From Cryptomeria japonica (lineage: Eukaryota > Streptophyta > Pinopsida > Cupressales > Cupressaceae), in assembly GCF_030272615.1 (NCBI RefSeq), contig NC_081408.1:202844191-202908190 (forward strand): a stretch of DNA of 64,000 nt, written 5' to 3'. Of this stretch, positions 20,152-31,400 are shown piece after piece. A program made the translations under genes and the position numbers. The number at the start of each line of letters is the position of its first letter. Position 1 is the stretch's first letter. The notes beneath the pieces are model-generated. The model saw only the letters and a list, made by a program, of their open reading frames with translations. It did no database searches and was not told where the DNA came from.

Positions 20152-21649
20152 TTGCATTGTCCAAGTAATGGTTCAATATATTTTTCAAATTTGATGGATC
20201 TAGATGCGGTTCCTAGATCTGAAAACCCTTTGTCAAATTTGAAAGAAATTGATAAGGAGATTGAAATACATCTTCAAAAGATCCAGGAAAAATTCTTCTT
20301 GTTTTTAAGAAGGAAAGTAGGGAAAAGAAAGCAAGAATCATCATATGTCTTTTATGAAAGATTTAGTGCTGCATTAGATGAGCTTCCAGTTGATGTTAGA
20401 CCCCATGAGTTTGTTTGGATTGAGTTATTTTTAGAGCTTGATGAGGCCGACTGAATTAATTGGTCTTCAACCTTGAGGGAAGGAAGTGTTGCACACATTA
20501 AATAATGGATAAATGAGATTGAAATGACCAAATCTGAAAATGCACATAGTTTTGAGTACAGTAATAGAGATGAATCCATGAGTGGAGATGTCTCATGTGA
20601 TGCTGAAGATGATTCTTACTCTCAGCATGATAGTGCAGATGTGTATTTAGAGAAAGAAGAAAATTGTGAGAACATAAGTTGTTGTTCAAATAATCATGAG
20701 CCTGTTGAGGTCTCAATATAGATCATCTTGTTGTTAGTTTCAATCCACAAAGTGTTTGTAACCAAGGTTATGAAACCATGTTGCAACATATTGCAGCACT
20801 TTATGATCAACATGATAAAGGTTATGATGTAGATGCAAGTTGTTGTAATGACAATATAAATGTGCACAAAGACATGAGCACAAATGATTTAATGCATGCA
20901 TTAGATTAGGACAATGTTTACAGCACAAAAGGTAAAACCAAGGAAAAAGAAAATGAAGAAGAAGGTTCACTGAGTAGGGGACAAATTTTAGAACTCTTAG
21001 CTACTAATCTTTAGAGGTATGCATCCAGAAGTGTCCCCAATCTCTCATACCTAGCCCATATATATTTTGATACTGATGATATTCTTGAGGGTGTGAGGTA
21101 TGGTACATATGATATTGATTATTTCCCTATAGTTGATTTGAATAGTAGACAAGGTGAAAATGCATATAAGATTGATAGATGTAATGATGTCGATTCATGT
21201 GCTGATATGAATTCAGAATTTAAATCTTATGCTGATCTTGGTGCTAAAGAGGAAGACAAATCTGAAGTTGTCCTCCTAGATTTGCAAGTGGTTAATGAAC
21301 CACTACTTGATGATGTATTTCCATGTGTGCAAAGTGCTGATAGAAATTGTGATCAGCAAGATGTTGAAATGAAGTCATTTATGAGGAAATATTCCTCTGT
21401 AGTTTGCAAGACAATATTAAGGATGAGTTTTTTCCTTTTGTGCAAACTAGCAGTCAACATGTGCCTGATGTTCCTAGTGATCAGATGGATTTGGGTTACT
21501 TTTCTTTTCAGATGGGAAATAATTGTAAGCAATGTGACAGTTATGTGTCATTTGATGACCAGCATTCAGAGGCAGATGACAGTGAAAATTCAAGCTTACC
21601 TTTAGTTTATGGAAATGAGAATCATGTGTTTGATAGAGGAAAGAATTAA
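20152..21649 (+). pseudogene. J internal ORF, unknown function, several stops
   Basis: A broken frame of roughly 490 codons. Open parts are 20152-20454 (MDLDAVPRSENPLSNLKEID; helical and charged), 20524-20721, 20717-21020 (read through stops) and 21093-21420. A frame shift near 21410 leads to 21404-21649, which ends DRGKN. The product is acidic, rich in Asp, Glu, Ser and Asn, with scattered Cys but no regular CCHC knuckle. No RT, integrase or DSG protease motif is visible. It occupies the place of gag in a 2.2-kb interior. I do not recognise the family. Confidence 0.5.
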
Positions 21650-21747
21650 CTTCAATTTTTATGGCCCGAGTTCATATGTAAATAATTTCTATTGTACAGT
21701 TGCTTTGCTTTAGTTGTGTGGATTTCAATAAGGAGTCCCTTTTTTTT

Positions 21748-21761
21748 GAGAAGAAGAGAAG
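21748..21761 (+). other. candidate polypurine tract of J
   Basis: GAGAAGAAGAGAAG directly precedes TGTCC, the best candidate start of the 3' LTR. The matching first LTR start is outside the window, so this is inferred from position and composition. Confidence 0.5.
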
Positions 21762-24622
21762 TGTCCTATTTATTGGGTGGTCTGCTCTACCTAAGATTCT
21801 TAATTCTTGTGTTGATATTGCAATCAACCATCCCCAGTCAAAGCCACTACTAGGACCTATAAAATTTTGTTAGTTTGAGAGATCCATTTCAAAAAATTTC
21901 TCTGCACTTTCAAATGAAACTTGATGAATCAAACTAAATCGCTCGGTTTGAAGGTAGGTAAAATGAAGCCAGCAATCCTCCCCCCACATACCTATAAAAC
22001 ATGGAAAGAAAAGAAGCTTCAAAACAAATGCAATCAGCCTATGTAAAGCATTTTTACTTGGGTGCCAAATTGGGGTTTGAAAAGGCCAGAGAAACTTCCA
22101 AGTAAATGTCGCTAGGCATAAACATTTATCCCACATTGGTTGTGGGAAGGAAATAGTTTGTACTTAAATACAAAGCCATACACTTTTATAGTTTCAAAGC
22201 TTAAGGGATTTTGGCAAGAGGTGGCTCATGGCCCAGTGGACCCCATGCGCATGCGCATCTTAAGGCTTCCAAATTTTGTGACAGGCTGGCGAGAAGAGGC
22301 TAAGGGTTGTGCAAATTGAGAAGATCCAACAAAAGACTAAAGGAATATCAACGATGGAGTAAAATTCTAGGACTATCAACGAATGTCGTTGTACCGTGGT
22401 TGTGAAGTGCCTAAAATGAATACCCTTGCAACATGGTGACCAAGTGGTGGGACCCAGCAAGAGAGCGGCTAAGGTGAGTTAAAGGTCGAGCAGATCACAG
22501 ATGATCGGATAAAGTTTGAAATGATCCAATGGTGGTCATAGATCCACAATTGGAAGATGCACGACCTAAACTCATCATGGATCAATGGCAAAGCACGTGC
22601 AGAAAAGATGCGCGTTAACAAGTGAGTAGGTTTGAGGAAGATCAATGGTGGTCGCTAATCTACCGTGCAGAGTTGTATGCTAGTAATCCATCATGGATCA
22701 GCGACAAGGTTGTGGTGGGTCTGGTGAAGGTGAGGTAGTGATCCAATGGTGGATGAAGTGGCGGTCATGTGGCAGGTATAGTGGCAAGCCAGTTGGATGC
22801 ACAGACAAACCAAAGAGTGACATGCGATATAAGGGAGCCACTCAGGCAAGGTTAATGGCTTAGTAGGTTGGAGGAGATTGGATGGTGATTGCAGATGATC
22901 CAATGGTGGTTGTGAATCCACGATTGGAAGATGCATGACCTAAACACACCACGGATCAGTGACAAAGCACGTACATTAAAAAGGTGATTAACAAGCATGC
23001 AAGTTTGAGATAGATCAATGGTCATTGTTGATCCACTATGTGAAGATGCATGCCAGTTATCCAATGTGAATTAGCGACAAGGTTGTGGTGGGTCCTGCCT
23101 AAGGTGATGTGGTGGTTAGAGGGTGGTACCCAAATGGATCCACAGGTGAACTAGAGGCTGACACGTGGCCGGCCCATGCAAAAAAGGAGTGAGCGACCTA
23201 GGTGAGATAACAAGCGAGCAAGTCCGAGGAAGATCGATAGTGGTCGTTGATCCATAGTCTGAAGATGCATGATGAAAATCCATCACGGATCAGCGATAAA
23301 GAAGAGCTTCATTATGGTGGCGAGTCCAGGTTGTGCTGAGGTGGCAGGTAGGGAGCCCAGAGCCAATCAGGAGGTGCCACATGGTGGAGCACAGAAGGAG
23401 GATCAAGGAAAAAGTCAAAGTTAAATATAGTTTCAGACTATAGTATAGAAATGCCAAAATTTAAATAACTGACCTACATGAGAGTTTAATTCACTGGCCA
23501 GTTATTTTTCACTTGAATATACAAGTATTATATATCATTGGAAATCTCTCAATTTGAGGAGTTTGTTTCTGTAGTTAGTTGAAGCACAAGTCAAGTATCC
23601 CAAGAGTAGTTTCCTCAGGATTTCAGAAGGATTTTTCAGTTTGTCAGAGAAGATTTTTTGCAAGCCAAGTGTTTGAGTAGTTAATGCAGAAAGATTTGGT
23701 AGTTGCCATTATCTGAGATGAAATCTTGAATTCTTCTCTCTTCCTTATTATTCAGAGGTCTTCTCATTTTGTAAGGGTTCTAGAATTTTTGTGAGAAGAG
23801 CTCCATATTTTGTGTTTCTAGCTCTGATGTTTTTCTTCCAAAGTTTGTATAGTGGAATGTCTTCTTTCAAGTAATGGAGTATATCTTCTCATTGTAGGTG
23901 TTTCTTGTTGCATTTTTATATGTATGTAAGGCATTTACAAATTCACACAAAATTGTCTCTAGATATATTTCTTTGTTACAAATTAAATACTCAAGGAAGT
24001 TGGAATTTGTCATCTCAAGGAGATTGTTGTGATTGTTTGTGGGTATTCTTCAAGGAAGAATTTAAACTCTGTAATCAATCATAAATAATGGAATATGTAT
24101 TCAAGATTTGATGATTTCCTTGATGAGCTAAGTAATGCATTTATGCAGGAATATTTTAATATGAAGATGGACTTGTAGTAGAGGTTCTTAGTTAAAGTTT
24201 GATGTATGACTTTGTTCCCCTTGGATAAGGTACTAGTCTTGCAGATTCTAGGGATTTTCAAAGATTTCTTAAAAATCAAATATTCATTTACTTTTATGTT
24301 TGTAGTTTTAGTTTTTTCCACCTATCTAATGCTTCAACTTAGTTACGATGTCAATGTAGATCTATCCCATCTGCAGTAGCCTCCTAGTTGTTAGGCCTTA
24401 TGAGATCTATCTTCTTTTATTGATGCTATCATATGTGGGTAATGAGTTTGATTCAAGGCATCAAAGGGTGTGCCCCCTAGGTCTAGCAAAAATTGAAGTG
24501 TTGGAGGATCATTAGGATCCTATGTTATGTTATCCAAGCCCTAAAGCATTTCATTAATTGAGATTGGCTATTTCATAGATAGATTGCAGGTGAACTTGGG
24601 TTTCTTAGTTTTGAGACCAACA
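21762..24622 (+). repeat. J 3' LTR (left boundary inferred)
   Basis: The part from 22252 to 24622 is demonstrated by match to the first LTR; 21762-22251 is inferred from the TG after the purine tract. It ends GAGACCAACA at 24622. If the boundary is right the LTR is about 2.86 kb. It contains five hairpin units (22531-23300). Confidence 0.75.
22531..23300. repeat. Array of short hairpins in J 3' LTR
   Basis: Five degenerate units at about 22535, 22648, 22905, 23019 and 23242, each pairing GGTCNTTGATCCA-like with TGGATCAGCGACA-like arms. They are colinear with the units in the 5' LTR. Confidence 0.75.
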
Positions 24623-24985
24623 TGGATATCATATAGTCTTAAGGGGTCATATGGTGTCCTAAGGGGCCATATGGTGTTGTTAGGGGTCATATGGGGTCCT
24701 AAAGGCCCACACATGTGTTAGAACACCAAATGACCCCTTAGGACATATTATTGTCCTAAGGGTTCATATGGTGTCTCGATGGGTTAGATGGTATCATTAT
24801 AGGTCATATGGGGTCCTAAGGGGCCACCCATGAGTTAGGAAACCATATGACCCCTTAGGACATTATAATGTTTTAAGGGGTCATATGGTGTCATAAGGGG
24901 TCATGTCATGTAGTAGGATAATAAAAGGGATCATATGGTGTCTTAAGGGCCCACACATGTGTTAGAACACCATATGACCCCTTAT
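24623..24985. repeat. Array of palindromic 20-bp repeats
   Basis: About fifteen copies of GGGGTCATATGGTGTCCTAA and its reverse complement alternate with irregular spacing. The core CATATG is itself a palindrome, and two copies of a CCCACACATGTGTTAG block separate groups. The array begins exactly at the J LTR end. Confidence 0.85.
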
Positions 24986-25451
24986 GACACCATATCCACC
25001 TCTCAAATCTCTCTATATGTCCCTCACTTCCTCTGTCTCTCGCCCCCTCTCTAAAGTTTCTCTATCCCATTCATTCCCTCTCTCCCTCCCCATCCCTTTC
25101 TCTTTCTCTCTCAAGTCTCTCTCTCTCTTTCCATCTAACTCTTTTTTCATCTCTCCCTCCCATTCCCCTTCACCATCTCAGCCTTTATTTCTACCTCTCT
25201 CTCTCACACACACCTTCTTCCTCCCTCCCTTCTCTATCTCTTCATTCTTCCCCTCACACACACACACAAACATCTTCTCTCTAACACACACACACATCAT
25301 CTCCCTCCCTCCTCTTCTTCCTCTCTCGGCCTCTCTTCCTCTTCTTCCCTTCCTTTCCCTCTCTATCTCCCCATCCCTCCTTACCTTCATCTCTCTCTCT
25401 CTCACACACACATTATATTCCTCCATTCCCCTTCTTCCTCTACTTCCCTTC

Positions 25452-25485
<34 letters not shown>

Positions 25486-25724
25486 AGCCTTCTTTGTCAC
25501 CTCCCCCTTGTCTCTCCTTTTCTATTAGATGTCTCCCTCTCCCTGTCTCTTTTTCTCTCAAGTCTCTCTCTTTCCCTCTCTCCCTCCCACTCCCTTTCTC
25601 TTTATCTCTTAAGTTTATCTCCCTCTCTCCCTTTATCTCTCTCTCTCCCCTTCTCTTAGGTGTCTCTCTATCCCATTTTCTCCCTCCCTCCCACATCTTA
25701 TCTTCTCTCTCCTTCTCTCCCTCC

Positions 25725-25764
<40 letters not shown>

Positions 25765-26947
25765 TTCTCTTTCTCTCTCAAGTCTCTCGAGCCCTCTCAC
25801 CCTCTATCTCTCTCTCTCCCTCTCTCTCAAGTGCCTCTCTCTCCTATTTTCTCATTCTCTTTCCCTCTCTCCCTCCCCCATCCTTTCTCTTCCCTCTCCC
25901 TCTCTCCCTCCCATTCTCTCCCTCCTCCCTCTCTCTCTATCTCTCTCCTTATGTCTCTCTTTCCTTCACAAGTCTCTCTCACATTATCTCCCTCTCTCCC
26001 TCCCCTTCCCTTTATCTCTCTCTCAATTATCTCTCCCTTTCACCCTCTCTTTCTCTCTAAATTTTCTCTCCATCTCTTTCCCTCTCCCCCCCAATCCCTT
26101 TCTCTCTCTCTCCCATTCTCTCCCTCTCTTTCCCTCTCCCCCTTCCCCATCCTCTCTCTTTCATCTCCATCTCCCTCCCATTCCTTCCCTCCCCCGCTCT
26201 CTCTATATTTTTCTCCCTCCCCCTTTCTCAAGTGTATGTCCCTCTCCCTCTCTCCCTTCCAAGCCTAAGCTAAGAGATAGAGAGAGAGACCTAAGAGATA
26301 AAGAGAAAGACCTAAGAGAGAGAGAGATATATATATCTTGAGTGAGAAGGAGGAAGGGATGGAAAATGTGTAAGAGACTAGATATAGACCCCAAGTGAGT
26401 GAGAGGTAGGGAGGAAGGGAAGGGTTAAGAGAGAAAGGTTTATGGAAAGACAAGAAGAGACTAGAGATTGAGATAGAGAGAGCCCATATGAGAGAGAGGG
26501 AGGTAGGAAGGGAGGGTTTGAGAGAGAGATATACAAAGTGAGAGAGGGATAAATGGAGGGGTTCAAGAAAGGAGAGAGAGAGAGAGGGAGGAAGGTAGGG
26601 ATATCTCCCTCTTAAGTGTCTCCCTCTCTTTTTATCAACCCCTACCTTCTCCCCTCTCTATATCTCTCCCGCTCTCTCACTCAAGTTCTCTCTTTGGACT
26701 CTCTTCATAGTATATCCCTCTCTTTACATCAACCCCTCCCTTCCTCTCTCTCTTTTTCAACCCTAACCTTCCTCCCTCTCTCTCTCTTGTACTTGGGCTC
26801 TCTCTTTGGTCTCTCTCTCTTTTGCTTAACCCCCCTCCCTTTCTCTCCTCTCTCTCTTTCTCTCTTAGGTCTCTCACTCTCTTTCATCAAACCCTACCTC
26901 CCTCCCTCCATCTCTCTTTGCCTCGATCCCTCCCTCCCTTTCTCACT

Positions 26948-27053
<106 letters not shown>

Positions 27054-27534
27054 TTTCATCAACCTCCCTCCTTTCTCTTTCTCTCTCACTTAGGTCTCTC
27101 CCTCTCTTTTCATCAACTCCTACCCCCCTCACTCCATCTAGCTCACTTGGGATCTCTCTTTCCTTAAACCCTCCCTCCTCTCACTTAATCTTTCTCTCAC
27201 TCTGATCTCTCCCTCTATTTTGATCCCCCCTCCCTCTCTCACTCAACCCATTCCTTCCTCCCTCCCTCTCTTTCACTTCATCTCTCTCTCTCTCTCTTGA
27301 GATATCTCTATCCTTGGTATTTTTTGTTCTTTCCATCAACGACTCCCTTCCTCCCTCCATCTCTCTCACTTTATCTTTTGTCTCTCTCTCTCTCCTTGTT
27401 ATTTTATTTTCTTTCCATTAACCACAGAGAGGGAGGGAGAAAGGGATAGAGTGAAGAAGAGAGGGGGTGGAAGGTGGGTGTTGAGGGAGAGACTAGAGGG
27501 ACAGAAAGCCCAAATGAAAGAGAGGGGTATAGGG

Positions 27535-27538
<4 letters not shown>

Positions 27539-27590
<52 letters not shown>
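27539..27590. repeat. (AG)26 microsatellite
   Basis: Uninterrupted AG dinucleotides, complementary in type to the TC run at 26951. Confidence 0.95.
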
Positions 27591-27593
<3 letters not shown>

Positions 27594-27718
27594 TACCAGA
27601 GAGAGCATGCTAATTACTAAAACTTGACCAAGTCTGAAATATATATGAATACTCTAAAAACTAGAATTTGCATTGTAACTCCTACAGATCTAAAACTACT
27701 CTCAAACATCCTGCCAAT

Positions 27719-27760
27719 ATATACATAAAATATAACTTAAATGTTATATTTTATGTATAT
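27719..27760. repeat. Perfect AT-rich inverted repeat
   Basis: ATACATAAAATATAAC at 27721-27736 and its exact reverse complement at 27743-27758, with a 6-nt loop and flanking AT that extends the stem. Possible cruciform; no T-run suggests a terminator. Confidence 0.8.
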
Positions 27761-27830
27761 GTTTTGATATAGAGAGTTAAAGGGAAAGACAAATTGTGCT
27801 TTTCAAAATGAAAATGCAGCACCATATGGC

Positions 27831-27942
27831 GCTCGCCATATTTGTTGCTCGTCATATTTGGTGCTCGCCATATTTGGCACTCACCATATTTGGTGCTCGC
27901 CATATTTGGTGCTCACCATATTTGGTACTTTCCATATAGGTT
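27831..27942 (+). repeat. 16-bp tandem repeat, about seven units
   Basis: Units of GCTCGCCATATTTGGT with one to three changes each. Sequence after it (CATGCCAAACCTATTTGG) continues in a related but disordered form. Confidence 0.88.
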
Positions 27943-28508
27943 TAGCATGACCAAACCTTACATTCGGCATGCCAAACCTATTTGGTGCATGCCAAATAGG
28001 GCACACGTGCTTGATGGGGGTGAGAAACGTTTTTGGCATATTTTTGGTCCTCCATCATTGTGCACTTACCCATATATGTTTTCCATGATGTTGGTCACTT
28101 GACATAGAGGTTCAAGGATAATTTCATGATCAGAAGATTTTTCTCATATCAATTATACTATTCTTTCTATTGCTATAAGATAGTGGGTCTCTTGACAACC
28201 TGTTTTCATATCTTTCTCTACAACAATGTGCCTCAATTGTACAAGTCCATGTATCTTTCCCTAATATAGTGCACCTTATTTTTTCAAGTCCATTAGGTGT
28301 ATGTTTCTCCTTATTAGTAAGCCTAAAACTTTATAATTAATTCTATGGTTTTTAATTGATTAGGTTTTCACATTAATTTTGTCTTGATGTGTTGATGGTT
28401 GATGTTTCTAGTGTTGTTATAAAATATTGTTTAAAATTGGTTGGATTAGATTTGAATTGTTCTGAACTTATTCACCCCACCTCTTAGTCTTGACATGGGT
28501 TTAATAAT
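27943..28508 (+). repeat. Possible decayed copia LTR, no clear left end
   Basis: Ends TTCACCCCACCTCTTAGTC, like the 3' ends of the other copia LTRs here, just before a primer-like site. The left boundary and any partner LTR are not visible. Confidence 0.4.
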
Positions 28509-28520
28509 TGGTATTAGAGT
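28509..28520 (+). other. Primer-like site of decayed copia K
   Basis: TGGTATTAGAGT, two changes from TGGTATCAGAGC, followed 40 bases on by a copia gag remnant. Confidence 0.6.
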
Positions 28521-28559
28521 GAAGTTCCTCTTATAAGAGCTTAATCACTTGAGGTAGAT

Positions 28560-28880
28560 CTAGAATGATGTAGGAACTTAATTACAAAACACCAAGGTTT
28601 GATGACACAATTTTTTCTTATTGGAAGGAAAGGATGGAATCTGGGAAATTTTCAAAACTAGTTTTATGCCTCCATTGAATGGTCCTCAGGATTTGAATGA
28701 ACAAAAGAATCATGAGAATAAGGAAAAGGCTATAACTTTGATTATTTTTAGCAAATTGAAAGAAGCCAAAGAGGTCTGAAATAAATTAAGTCAATCATAT
28801 GAAGGATATTTGGAGACAAAGCAAGCTAGGTTAATGAATCTAAAACAAAAGTTTAAGTGTCTAAATCATGAGAAGAGACC
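28560..28880 (+). pseudogene. Copia gag remnant (K)
   Basis: Reading through frame shifts and stops gives PRFDDTIFSYWKERMES, then KLKEAKEV-stop-NKLSQSYEG and KQARLMNLKQKFK. This matches the UBN2-type Gag order: F-x-W-K-x-x-M near the start, then the W-x-x-L...Y motif. No zinc knuckle or pol follows; the sequence passes into gypsy-like coding by about 28960. The element was truncated, probably by the Tat-like element. Confidence 0.6.
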
Positions 28881-29039
28881 CTCAATACTTCTTACAATTA
28901 TTTTTTCAAAGTGGTGTAAGATTACCTTATGACTTTGATGTGACACAAATTTTGGAAGAGGATCCTAATTAAGCTAATGCTAGTGTTCATGATGATGGAT
29001 ATAGACATAAGTGTGCCCGAGTCACCCTCATCCTTGTTT

Positions 29040-30500
29040 TAAAAATACAAAGTGATGATACTCATGCTAATACCAATGATGCTAGAAACACTCATGAACA
29101 ACCTTGTACTTGTCATCTCCAAGGGTGAAGGAAAACCAATGAATATTCTAAACAACAAGACACTACCCAAGATCATGTCAATGCCTATGCAAGAAGACCA
29201 TGTGTTATATTTGGAGGCATTGCTCAAGATCAATCTTATAATACCAACTATACCCATGGTAATGATACATACAATCATCCTAGACCTAGTGATCCTCATT
29301 ATAATACCATATTAGGTGCCCCTTACAATAACTACATTCCTTCACCATATGAGCATATAAATGATCAATATCATTCTTACATGCATTACATTCCTCCTCC
29401 TCTTCCTCCCAGTGGCTCAAGCATGGGAATAACTCAAAGAGAAAAAGAACCACCTAGCAATGATTTGCAACAACAAATTAAGGAATTGCAACAATAGATA
29501 CCGACTATGAAAACACCAAAAAAATAATATACAATTAATGACATATGTCCTTATCTATATGATAGAAGCATACCCATGCCTCCTTTTCCTCCTTATTTTA
29601 TGACACCAGAGTTTGACAAGTATATAGGAAAAGGACATCCCAAGAACACATTAGAGAATTCTTTACAAACTTTCATAGAGGTCATGAAAGAAGATTACTA
29701 CTTGATGAGATTATTTTCATAAAGTTTCTGTGGACAAGCCATGGAATGGTTTTCACAACTTCTGTCTAGGAACAAGTTATGGGGTGATTTGGCAGAGGCC
29801 TTTATACAAAATTTCTCACACAAAAATGAAACTAAGGTATCAGTGACCACTTTATGCAACACGAAGAAGAAAAATGGGGAGTTATTTGTGTCATTTTTAT
29901 AATGATGGAGAAGTTTGGCTGATCGTTTCCCTTGTCAAATTTGACAAAAATAAATGGTTGATATGTTTACCCAAAATGTGAACAAAGAAATTGGATATGA
30001 ACTTTGAATGGCATGTTTTTCTACCTTCAAGGATGTTATTAAAAAGAGTCCATCAGTTGAGAAGGTCCTCATTGAGCAAGGCACCATCAAGTTTTTCGAA
30101 GAGAACAAATATGATCCTAATAGGAAAGACAGACTCTAATTTTGGAACAAGAACAAGAATACCATCAATGATGGGGTTATGGATGCTAATATGGTCAAGG
30201 AAAAGCTAACTTTCCCCAATGTTAGTTCATCCAACAATAAAGTTAATACACAAAGAGAACCAATACCTCTAAGGAATTACACACATTTGGGATAGCTAAT
30301 TAAAACCGTATTGAAGAAGTTGGTTGCCAACAAGCTCATCACATTTCTAGATAATCAACTATTTGAACCAAGGGTAAAGACTGCTTGGTGGAATGATTAT
30401 AAATTTTTTGAATATCACAAGATCAAGGGCCATAAGATAAGTAATTATCACAAATTGAATAATCTTATTCAAGATCATATTGATAGTGGTGCACAATAGA
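29040..30500 (+). pseudogene. Gypsy Gag of L
   Basis: The N-terminal part is rich in Asn, Tyr, His and Pro (YMHYIPPPLPPSGSS). The capsid-like core follows: GHPKNTLENSLQTFIEVMKE, then AMEWFSQLLSRNKLWGDLAE and IQNFSH, the Retrotrans_gag pattern W-x-x-L...W-x-x-L...F-x-x-F. The C-terminal part (30311-30499) reads KLITFLDNQLFEPRVKTAWW, then EYHKIKGHKISNYHKLNNL, a decayed C-x-x-H zinc motif of Tat-type Gag. At least eight in-frame stops are present (for example after LMRLFS and after ELFVSFL). It encodes no functional capsid. Confidence 0.72.
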
Positions 30501-31030
30501 AATTGAGGGTCACACTTCCAATGAAAATCATGCAATTTTAAAGGAACTATTTCCAAAAAATGACAAGGGAAAAGCCACTAAGATGGAAAACAATGCCAAT
30601 TATACTATTACATCCTATAATTATGCCATCAATCATATTTCAGAATTGGACAACCATGTATCTACCATAATTGTAAAAGGAAAAGCCCTCAAATGCAATG
30701 TCACTACTAGAAGGGGTAAACTAACTTTGCAAGGTGTTGCACCCAAAATGACTTCATATTCAACCAATAGATAATATGACTTTGTAGATGAATTAGGAAA
30801 GATACCTGTTCTTATTTCTATCATTGAGCTTTTGTGCATTTCACCCACACAAAGCCATTTTGGACAAAATATTGAGATAGACATCCTACAAATATAAATG
30901 TGGACCAATTTCAAGCCATGATGGGATAAATTTCTACTCCCCATTGCCTTACATTCATAGAAGCAGATGACACACCTCCACAACAACCACACATTGAACC
31001 ACTTTGCATTGAAGCTTTCTTCCATAATAA
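30500..31030 (+). other. Gag-protease linker of L
   Basis: Low-similarity linker with short frames (30583-30774: NYTITSYNYAINHISELDNH). It joins Gag to the protease in Tat-like polyproteins. No further motif seen. Confidence 0.4.
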
Positions 31031-31034
31031 TTAC

Positions 31035-31400
31035 ATAAAATGAGTCATGATAGATAGGGAAGTAGGCCTCAATATTTGTACATTCAAATTTATCATAAAA
31101 TTGGGAAACTCTAAAAATATTGGCGATTGTAGAAAGAAGATCACTATAAAGGCATATGATGATGAAGAACACTCATCAAAATGTATAGTCACTCTACCTC
31201 TAAGAGTTGGACCAATAACAAAGGATGTAGTATTTCAACTCCTTGATCTTGATATCACATATAATGTACTTTTGGGATGACCATGGATACATGAAATGAG
31301 AGCAATGCCTTTGACTTATCACCAATGCATTATGTTCCCACACAATAGAATTGAAACCATATTCAAATATGATCCCAATCCATGTATATTACAATAATAT
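31035..31400 (+). pseudogene. Gypsy aspartic protease of L
   Basis: The 77-codon frame from 31047 shows IDREVGLNICTFKFIIKLG where DSGSSVNILP would be expected, so the catalytic Asp-Ser-Gly is degraded to Asp-Arg-Glu. It continues with ITIKAYDD, then TLPLRVGPITKDVVFQLLD and DITYNVLLG. After a stop, PWIHEMRAMPLTYHQCIMFP completes the usual Tat-type protease C-terminus. Inactive on two counts. Confidence 0.72.

Larger units (their letters stand above)
7657..24622 (+). mobile_element. LTR element J (non-autonomous), 5' LTR disrupted, starts left of window
   Basis: Plus-strand LTR element. Segments 7657-8465 plus 18007-19558 match 22252-24622 colinearly, so they are the two LTRs. A primer site follows the first at 19563 and a purine tract precedes the second near 21748. 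The internal part is only about 2.2 kb and has no RT, integrase or protease that I can recognise, so J is a non-autonomous (LARD-like) element. The 5' end of its first LTR was displaced beyond the left window edge by the copia-A tandem insertion. Confidence 0.75.

Noticed and set aside
20498-20970. Cys/His-rich minus-strand ORFs opposite the J ORF
   Set aside because: Antisense shadows of the Asp/Asn/Gln-rich plus-strand frame; the Cys and His spacing fits no zinc finger.
24984-26268. Long Ser/Leu/Pro-rich ORFs (358 and 202 codons)
   Set aside because: They lie in C/T microsatellite sequence, where stop codons are rare by composition in several frames. No start context, domain or complexity supports a gene.
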